Positions 63,537-64,000 of a stretch of DNA of 64,000 bases are shown piece by piece; positions within the stretch are counted from its first letter, which is position 1; each line of letters starts with the position of its first letter. Under the pieces are notes generated by a model. It saw only the letters and a list, made by a program, of their open reading frames with translations. It was not told the origin of the DNA and searched no databases. The translations under genes were made by a program, and so were the position numbers. This stretch comes from Natronococcus sp. AD-5 (GTDB lineage: Archaea > Halobacteriota > Halobacteria > Halobacteriales > Natrialbaceae), in contig NZ_CP132295.1 of NCBI RefSeq assembly GCF_030734285.1, forward strand, positions 434,001-498,000. The letters run 5' to 3'.

Positions 63537-64000
63537 CTACTCGGATCCGCTCGCGCCCGTCGACGCCGAATCGACGACGCGATGACGAAGCGTTCCGATC
63601 CCCTCCGCCTCGAGTTCGATTTCGTCGCCGGGCTCGAGCCAGCGATCCAATTCGAGGCCGCAGCCGTTACCGACCGTACCGCTTCCGAGGACGTCTCCCG
63701 GGTGGAGCGGTTCGGCCTGCGAGACGTGTTCGACGATCTCGGCGAACGAGTGGTACATCTCCCCCAGGGAGCCGTCCGACCAGACCTCGCCGTTGATCCG
63801 GGCGGATACCGCCAGGTTCTCGACGTCGATTTCGTCGGGGGTAACGAGCACCGGGCCGAGACCGTTCGCGAAGTCCTTCCCCTTGGCGGGACCGAGCTGT
63901 GCCGACATCTCCCGCAACTGGATGTCTCGGGCGCTGAAGTCGTTGAAGATCGTGTAGCCGGCGATGTACTCCTCGGCCCGTTCGGCCGGCACGTCACGGC
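63537..64000 (-). CDS. FAH-family hydrolase, N-terminus beyond right edge
   Basis: About 154 residues of a second fumarylacetoacetate-hydrolase-fold protein, running off the window. It reads YIAGYTIFNDFSARDIQLRE, AKGKDFANGLGPVLVTPDEI, ARINGEVWSDG and HPGDVLGSGTVGNGCGLELD. The ORF-finder-style start at 63992 is an artefact of the edge; the Glu-rich metal site would lie farther upstream. It is divergent from nothing visible; orientation matches the symporter. Confidence 0.9.
   Translation of the reverse strand, partial: RDVPAERAEEYIAGYTIFNDFSARDIQLREMSAQLGPAKGKDFANGLGPVLVTPDEIDVENLAVSARINGEVWSDGSLGEMYHSFAEIVEHVSQAEPLHPGDVLGSGTVGNGCGLELDRWLEPGDEIELEAEGIGTLRHRVVDSASTGASGSE

Noticed and set aside
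1-64000. tRNA, rRNA, CRISPR arrays
   Set aside because: No tRNA-like cloverleaf signatures, rRNA segments or regularly spaced repeats were recognised by eye on either strand; a tRNA scan would be decisive.

Overview
The window looks like the chromosome (or a large secondary replicon) of a halophilic archaeon of class Halobacteria. It is GC-rich, its proteins are strongly acidic, starts are often leaderless with archaeal TATA boxes, and it carries TFB, a Bat-type HTH regulator, a PGF-CTERM surface protein, an F420-type LLM oxidoreductase, an RdfA/SMC-related pair and eS17-type ribosomal proteins. I cannot name the species.

Layout. 1-25.8 kb is a nitrogen-heterocycle (purine/ureide) catabolic region: adenine deaminase (cut by the left edge), two NCS2 permeases, two tandem molybdenum hydroxylases (each FeS + Mo subunit, no FAD subunit), two SsnA/guanine-deaminase-like amidohydrolases, an allantoate/N-carbamoyl amidohydrolase, an N-acyl-D-amino-acid deacylase, an allantoinase/hydantoinase-like enzyme and an LLM flavin/F420 oxidoreductase. 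Threonine synthase and several decayed genes are interspersed: pdxS, cofC, npdG and cofH relics, and a NAD kinase-inositol monophosphatase fusion interrupted by a TAG.

25.8-38 kb is an accessory region. It holds palindromic operators before an RdfA plus SMC-related pair, two eS17-like ribosomal protein paralogues, an unrecognised double-HTH protein, small haloarchaeal proteins, mocA-moeA for molybdenum cofactor, a tyrosine recombinase and a PRC-barrel protein. Gene-poor, AT-richer stretches separate them. 38-44.5 kb has a drug-export ABC transporter with a frameshifted ATPase, a USP-like protein, small membrane proteins, a Bat-type regulator and an SDR. 44.7-49.3 kb is a sulfur uptake/sulfane-sulfur cluster (PiT-type permease, two YeeE/YedE halves, rhodanese-MBL fusion, TusA, DsrE).

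49.3-55.4 kb is mixed: an MFS relic, an amidohydrolase, a 54-residue zinc ribbon, a PGF-CTERM protein, a radical SAM protein and a TFB. 55.5-64 kb is a second catabolic cluster: TetR regulator, amidohydrolase, two FAH-family enzymes, a TatD-like hydrolase, a BNR/Asp-box protein, a DoxX protein, a winged-helix regulator and an SSS symporter. A 16-bp palindrome, TTTAC-N6-GTAAA, sits just upstream of the TATA region at three promoters of this cluster. It looks like the operator of an undescribed regulon, probably that of the local TetR protein.

The main points for follow-up are this operator-defined regulon, the paired eS17 paralogues beside the RdfA/SMC locus, and the several broken F420/cofactor genes.
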